DNA of 64,000 nucleotides from Circinella minor (Eukaryota > Mucoromycota > Mucoromycetes > Mucorales > Lichtheimiaceae). Within the stretch, counting starts at the first letter, position 1, and every line of letters starts with the position of its first letter. The notes beneath the pieces are model-generated. The model was not told the origin of the DNA. It did no database searches and saw only the letters and a list, made by a program, of their open reading frames with translations. The stretch lies in the NCBI GenBank assembly GCA_016758965.1, contig JAEPRB010000007.1:62001-126000 (forward strand), given 5' to 3'. Shown piece after piece: positions 59,118 through 64,000 of the stretch. The position numbers and the translations under genes were made by a program.

Positions 59118-60978
59118 TCACATAAAATAATTATCAAAATTCTATATATATAATTATTAGTTACCACTATTTATATATTATTCTTTTTTTTTCAGTATGT
59201 AAACTTACAGGTGGAGGCAATTCATCATTATCAGGTTCACCACTAAATCTTCCTAATCCTCCTCTTCCTCTTCCACCGCCTCTTCCACGTCCACCTCTTC
59301 TAGCATCCGGCATGACTGGTCCAATTGGATCAAATCTGGCCCCTGGGGGTACAGCACCCCTATTTTTTTTTAAAAAAAAGAATACAAGTTAAAAGAAAAG
59401 AAAGAAAGTAAAACAATAAGTTTTATTGTTTATTGTCCCTTATTTTTAAACTTACTGTGGTAAACCTACTGAATCTGGACTTTGATGTCCAAACATTGGA
59501 TGATTTGGTCCAACAAACATTCCACCACCACTACTATAAAATTTGTTAATATGATATAAGAGAATATATATATATATATAAAGAGAGAAAGTAAAAAAAA
59601 AAAAATTATTTCATACCCTGGCATACGTAAACCACCACCCATTGGTTCCAGGTCAGACCGTCCTACATTGAATCGACTATTATAAATAAAAAAAAAAATA
59701 TAAATTATATCATGTTATTTAAGGAGTGGAAAAAAGTTACCCGGGATAATAATTCATGCTAAATATTTCTTTTTTTTTTTTTTTGATTTTGATTTTATTA
59801 GTAATATTTACTCCAAATAAGTATCATCGGCAGAAAGTGGATCATCAAATATAGGTGGTCGAGCCGATGGTGGAGGACGAGATGATGATGAAGAAGGTGA
59901 TTGTTGATTTGAAGAAGGTGGTTGTGTTGCTGTACTATATATACATAGGAATGATAGATTCTATTAAGTAAATTTAAAAGTTAAAATTATAATAAACTTG
60001 TATTACCTTGAAGTTGTCACTGAAGAAGCACTGTCATCATAACCAGGTTTTTGAAGACCTGGAATAATTCTTTGTAAAATATTAATTTTAAAAAGATTGA
60101 TAAATTCTTGAAATTGACTTGTTGAAATAAATCCATGCACAAGTGGTTCCTTTGAATCTTGAGGATTATAAGGAAAAAATGAAGTGGATGTAAAATGAGA
60201 GACATCAATATCCAATGTAGCCGTCTTATTATCCTATTATCACAAATCATAATAATTCCACACATATGTGTAAATAATAGTATAAATATATAAATAACTT
60301 TAAAATTAATATAATACTTACTTCAATAGCAATTCCATGAATAATAAATCGATTACCAAGTTTTAATGACTTGATAACAAAAGTCATACTTGATTGAGGA
60401 TGACTATATCGAAATGCATAACAACTAGGTCCTTGTGAATTCCATACTTCAGGTAATACTCGTATCGTACCATCACCCTCTTTGTTTTTTTTTTATGATA
60501 ATATATAAATTACCGATATAAATATAAGATTAAGATTATCATTATCATCATTGTTTTTTTTTTGATGTATATAAATATAGTAGTGTGTATGGAAATTTCT
60601 TAAGATGGTAATGGTTCATGTAATGCCTTTATTTTCTTGAGTTTCTTTTTTTTTTTTCAAATAATAATATACAAAAAAAAAATTTAGGGGGGAGGAGAAA
60701 GGGAGAAGGATGAAAAGAAGGAAAGATAGATTTATATAAGGGTAATAGTTATATATGTAAAACTGAGAGAGTGGTAGAGGAATATATTGAAAAGATAAAA
60801 AAAACATACCTTGTCTTGCATCATCACCAAGACCTGCAAATTTACAACCAACACTCAACATGATGGCATGAGTTGTTGCAGCAAGAGCATCATATGCAGA
60901 TTCAAGTTTTTTCGGTGTAATTTGTGAGATTGTATGTAAAATGGAAGCAGGATCCAATACGGGTTTTGATTCACTCAT
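59118..60978 (-). CDS. PI31-like proteasome regulator (Fub1/PSMF1 type), 329 aa
   Basis: Binds the 20S proteasome and modulates its activity or assembly (family knowledge). Exons: 60810-60978, 60322-60479, 60007-60233, 59812-59934, 59617-59676, 59456-59533, 59209-59359 and 59118-59141, all in phase. The N-terminal FP-type domain spans about 1-175 (YDALAATTHAIMLSVGCKFA, GDGTIRVLPEVWNSQGPSCY, SSMTFVIKSLKLGNRFIIHG). The rest is a Pro/Gly/Arg-rich tail with family signatures GPNHPMFG, PPGARFDPIGPVMPDARR, an RGG cluster, GEPDNDELPPP and the terminal NFDNYFM from a 24-nt last exon. The conserved end supports both the identification and the last junction. A divergent promoter (about 730 bp) is shared with the plus-strand gene at 61707. 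Confidence 0.92.
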
Positions 60979-61706
60979 TGTTCTTTCTTGTATATGAGTT
61001 GTTTCAGTAAATAGAAAAAGAAAAGAAAAAAAAACTTTTTGAACGCGCGTACTCTCTCTCTCTCTCTCTTTTTTTTCTTAACCCATTAATAATTTCATAC
61101 CACGAAAACCCATATTTGCATTATTTTCCGTTTTTGTATTCCGCTCTATCTCAAAAGAAAAAAGAACGTACCTGAAAGGGAAAGCAAAGAAAGTGAGGGG
61201 AAACATGGTCCTTAACTTTACTTGAACAAGAAACAACAAATCCCACCCCCTTTTCTTATTTACCTCTCCTCTTTAACAAATTAACAAGTTAAATCTTTAT
61301 TCTTCTTCTTCTTCTTTCCACCCCCCCAAAAAAAAATAAAAATAAAAAGAATAATTTATATACTTTTTAACTCCCCTTTTTTTTTCATTCATCTTTATCT
61401 TTCCTTTTCAACCCCCAAATACATTCACTTATTACAAACATTAAGCATCCCACAGCTCAAACCAAACATACACATACACACGCATACATACATACATATA
61501 CATATAAAACATATATATATATATATTTATATATTTATATACACTTATTCTTTCTCTCTTTCCCTCTCTCTTTCTTTCTTCTTCTAAAGATACAAACCCT
61601 GGAAATTATCATTTACTTTCTTTCTTACTAATTTGTTTTTCTTTTTCTTTTTCTAAACTTTTGATAAATACATTTCTTTCAAAATACGGGCAATAATATA
61701 CTTCCG
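60979..61706. promoter_or_regulatory. Bidirectional promoter region
   Basis: The PI31-like gene reads left and the 61707 gene reads right, so both promoters must lie in these 728 bp. The right half (about 61255-61690) is pyrimidine-rich on the plus strand, with CA/TA repeats (61466-61545), consistent with a long leader. No specific factor site can be named. Confidence 0.5.
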
Positions 61707-63140
61707 ATGACAATAGCTTTTGCAACTCTATCATCAGTAAAACGAACTACTTATAAAAAAGATAACAAAAAATGTCCTCATTCAAGATCATCTTCAATAA
61801 CTTATGGTGCTAATAACGACGATACCAATCATAACAAACAAGAATTTATAATAGACCAAGACGAAGAAGAGGAAATTGAAGAAGATTTTTATTCCAACGA
61901 AAAATCAAAATTCTCAAAAAAATTTAAAAAATCTTTTTTATTTCCATGGTCAACCTCATCATCAACAGCTCCAGCAGGTTATCATCATGGTAGAAGGTCA
62001 TCTATTAGTGCTTTTTTTCAAAGTTTTTGTGGTGATGATCAACCCATTTTTGATTCGCGTAGAAGACGAAGTACCAGCTCTTTTGCAAATGATGCTTTAT
62101 TCGAACGTTATCGATATCGTAAACAAACCCTTTCAAACAATAAATTGGATTTATCAAGAAAACCAGCGTCAGCTCCACCTTCTTCATTACCAGCACAACG
62201 ATCGAATGATGATGAATTAATATTAACAAATAGTAATAACCCACTCACCCCTTCCACTACTATAACAGATCCAATACTATCATCCCCCCCATTACCTCCT
62301 GTTTCTAATAATAATAGTAGTAATATAAGTGGTACTAATACACCACGTGTTGTATGTTGGCAAGATGATAATGTCCCGCCAGGAATTCTTGTCAATCATC
62401 ATCAAAACCGTCATAACAGACAAAGACATAAACATACAACTAGTCTTCAATGTAATCCTTCTTTTAATAATCAAAATCAACAGCTCGGTCCTTTACATAG
62501 ACGTAGTAAATCCACAGCTGCAACACATGTCCGTCATTATTCTCATGTTTCTTACATTTCTTCTTCTAATATTACCGCTCATTCGGAAGATCTTACTACA
62601 AAAGAATTTGCTGATTTGGTCGGTATAAAGATTCTAGATGAAGACGACGACCATCACGAAAATAATAACGATAGTAATACTGATGAGCAAACAACAACTC
62701 ATACTACACCATGGTTTTTTGATGACAATAATAATTCTTCTTCCATAATACATAATCAGCAACAACAACAACAACACCATCAGAGAGATGATAATGTCAG
62801 TCTGGATGAAGAATGTTTATCTGTAAAAAGTAGTGGATTGTCTATTATAAATAAGCAACCTACCATTTGGGACGATGCATTTTGGAAAACAACAACGGCA
62901 GTAACACAAGATTCAACTGTTACCACAGCAACCACAACTTCAACAAAATCAATAGTAGAAGGAAAAGAAAATAAGAATAATATTCCGTCTCTATCAAGAC
63001 AACTACCACAATTACCAGAACCCCCGTTACCACAGCAACAGCAACCACTTCCAAAAACGGTAGTTCCGTCCTTATCGACCCCTCAACGCAAGGTTATCAA
63101 AAAAGGCCGGTTCGAGATTCATGTTGAATCTGCTGCATAA
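61707..63140 (+). CDS. Low-complexity protein of unknown function, 477 aa
   Basis: Single exon. Mostly disordered: Ser/Asn/His/Gln/Pro-rich, with acidic DEEEEIEED near residue 53, basic KSKFSKKFKKS, RRSS-type sites (95-97 and 119-123 regions) that fit basophilic kinase targets, poly-Gln/His stretches near 350 and a proline-rich LPQLPEPPLPQQQQPLP (SH3-ligand-like). A few ordered-looking islands: ALFERYRYRKQTL, KEFADLVGIKILDED and QPTIWDDAFWK. The C-terminus VIKKGRFEIHVESAA looks like a conserved short linear motif. I do not recognise the family. The uniform, codon-like composition over 478 codons and the ATG after a CT-rich leader support it being real. Start could be as given; no upstream in-frame Met before a stop is evident. 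Confidence 0.8.
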   Translation: MTIAFATLSSVKRTTYKKDNKKCPHSRSSSITYGANNDDTNHNKQEFIIDQDEEEEIEEDFYSNEKSKFSKKFKKSFLFPWSTSSSTAPAGYHHGRRSSISAFFQSFCGDDQPIFDSRRRRSTSSFANDALFERYRYRKQTLSNNKLDLSRKPASAPPSSLPAQRSNDDELILTNSNNPLTPSTTITDPILSSPPLPPVSNNNSSNISGTNTPRVVCWQDDNVPPGILVNHHQNRHNRQRHKHTTSLQCNPSFNNQNQQLGPLHRRSKSTAATHVRHYSHVSYISSSNITAHSEDLTTKEFADLVGIKILDEDDDHHENNNDSNTDEQTTTHTTPWFFDDNNNSSSIIHNQQQQQQHHQRDDNVSLDEECLSVKSSGLSIINKQPTIWDDAFWKTTTAVTQDSTVTTATTTSTKSIVEGKENKNNIPSLSRQLPQLPEPPLPQQQQPLPKTVVPSLSTPQRKVIKKGRFEIHVESAA

Positions 63141-64000
63141 AAAAAATTACTCTTATTTTTGATAAATATAGTATACCATTTTTTTTTTCTTCTTTGTCAT
63201 CTTTTTTTTTTTTTTACATTATACAAGGAATTTTATATTCCTTTTCCTTCTTTAATTTTACTAATAATTCATCCTCATTGACAGTAGTAATAATAATAAT
63301 AATAATAATAATATACCTCTCCACCAATTTCATTAAGTATAAAAAATTAAGCTTCATTTTTTTTTATTGTTAAGAAGGAAATTTTAATCAATGCGGATAA
63401 TCATATATAGTTATAATAATAGTCCATAAATATGGTTTTTATTAAAATTCCATCGTTATGCTGCTGTTGTTGCTGTTGATTTTGTTATTACATATATGTT
63501 CTCTGGCTAATGATTTTTTTTTTAGTTCAAATCGATATATTATATATATCCATTGTTTAATAGGTTTTTTTTTCTTTTTTGGTAATCGTTCTCTTCTTAT
63601 TCCAATCTAGTAGATAGTAGTTGAATATGTATATATTATAACTAGTATAAGTTAGAATTTATATTAATATTACTTTATATATATGTAAAAAACTGAACCG
63701 AGAACTTAGTTACGTTCAATATTTATTATAAAAATAAAAAAGGTGCTAATTACGTACATTACTGACATTAAGTGATTATCTCATCGGTATGAAATTTTAA
63801 TTAAGGTGACTTTAGGTTTTCTGCAGTATTGACATTATATATATATTACTTTCTTACTAATACATGTTAGTTTGAGCTTTTTATATCACCACCAAATACA
63901 TGAATAGACATGTAATATTCCACAGTAAGTAATGTGTAAAAGAAGTATAATGAAAGTTAGCGATACATAATCAATAATTAACCAAGTTAATATGCTATAG
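63141..64000. other. Right-end intergenic region
   Basis: 3' flank of the 61707 gene, with poly-T runs and a (TAA)n microsatellite (about 63286-63312). No gene supported up to the window end. Confidence 0.5.

Noticed and set aside
61876..62628. Several open frames on both strands over the 61707 gene.
   Set aside because: Shadows of a low-complexity coding sequence; no domain features and no splice context.
1..64000. CRISPR array, prokaryotic operons, rRNA genes.
   Set aside because: None present; the sequence is eukaryotic with spliceosomal introns throughout.

Overview
The window is nuclear DNA of a fungus. It is AT-rich, and most genes carry many short introns of roughly 50-140 nt with GTAAGT/GTATGT-type donors. 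It encodes a pleiotropic-drug-resistance ABC transporter, Argonaute, an Rtt109-type acetyltransferase, a heterotrimeric G-alpha and a plasma-membrane syntaxin. The intron style, the Helitron with C-x2-C-x4-H-x4-H-x2-C knuckles, the IS630/Tc1-like copies and a family of PD-(D/E)XK-like hypothetical proteins point to an early-diverging Mucoromycota (Mucorales-like) fungus. I cannot name the species.

Region 1 (1-29.7 kb) is gene-rich, and all eight genes lie on the minus strand: PDR ABC transporter (3' end off the window), Argonaute, threonine deaminase ILV1, a 19-exon glycerol-3-phosphate/DHAP acyltransferase, ribosomal protein L37, G-alpha, an HSF-type transcription factor, and an RTT109-like histone H3-K56 acetyltransferase. 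I joined the exons by hand, checking reading phase at every junction. Several very small exons emerged: ATG alone in RPL37, 5 nt in G-alpha, 16 nt in the acyltransferase and 17 nt at the end of Argonaute.

Region 2 (about 32-44 kb) is a transposon island: a Merlin/IS1595-like transposase with one premature stop, a 739-bp MITE with a perfect 8-bp target duplication, a broken PD-(D/E)XK-like gene, and a rearranged Helitron that lost its HUH nuclease region but keeps parts of the PIF1-type helicase. A 335-bp sequence occurs as direct copies on both sides of this island. A 12-bp minisatellite and a highly structured, poly-T-ended segment follow near 44 kb.

Region 3 (46.5-49.9 kb) has two plus-strand genes, a J-domain protein and an intronless syntaxin.

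Region 4 (50.8-56.7 kb) is a second transposon island: two decayed IS630/Tc1-like transposases flanking a 1.46-kb element with long terminal inverted repeats, then a broken PD-(D/E)XK-like gene carrying a 201-bp inverted duplication.

Region 5 (59-64 kb) has a PI31-like proteasome regulator (minus strand) and a low-complexity protein of unknown function (plus strand).

The genes are housekeeping and signalling genes with no evident common pathway. The most plausible link inside the window is Argonaute (small-RNA silencing) and the two transposon islands it could silence, but that is inference. I found no convincing wholly new system. The best leads are the paired PD-(D/E)XK-like remnants with a hairpin duplication, the 335-bp flanking repeats, and the structured segment at 43.8-43.9 kb.
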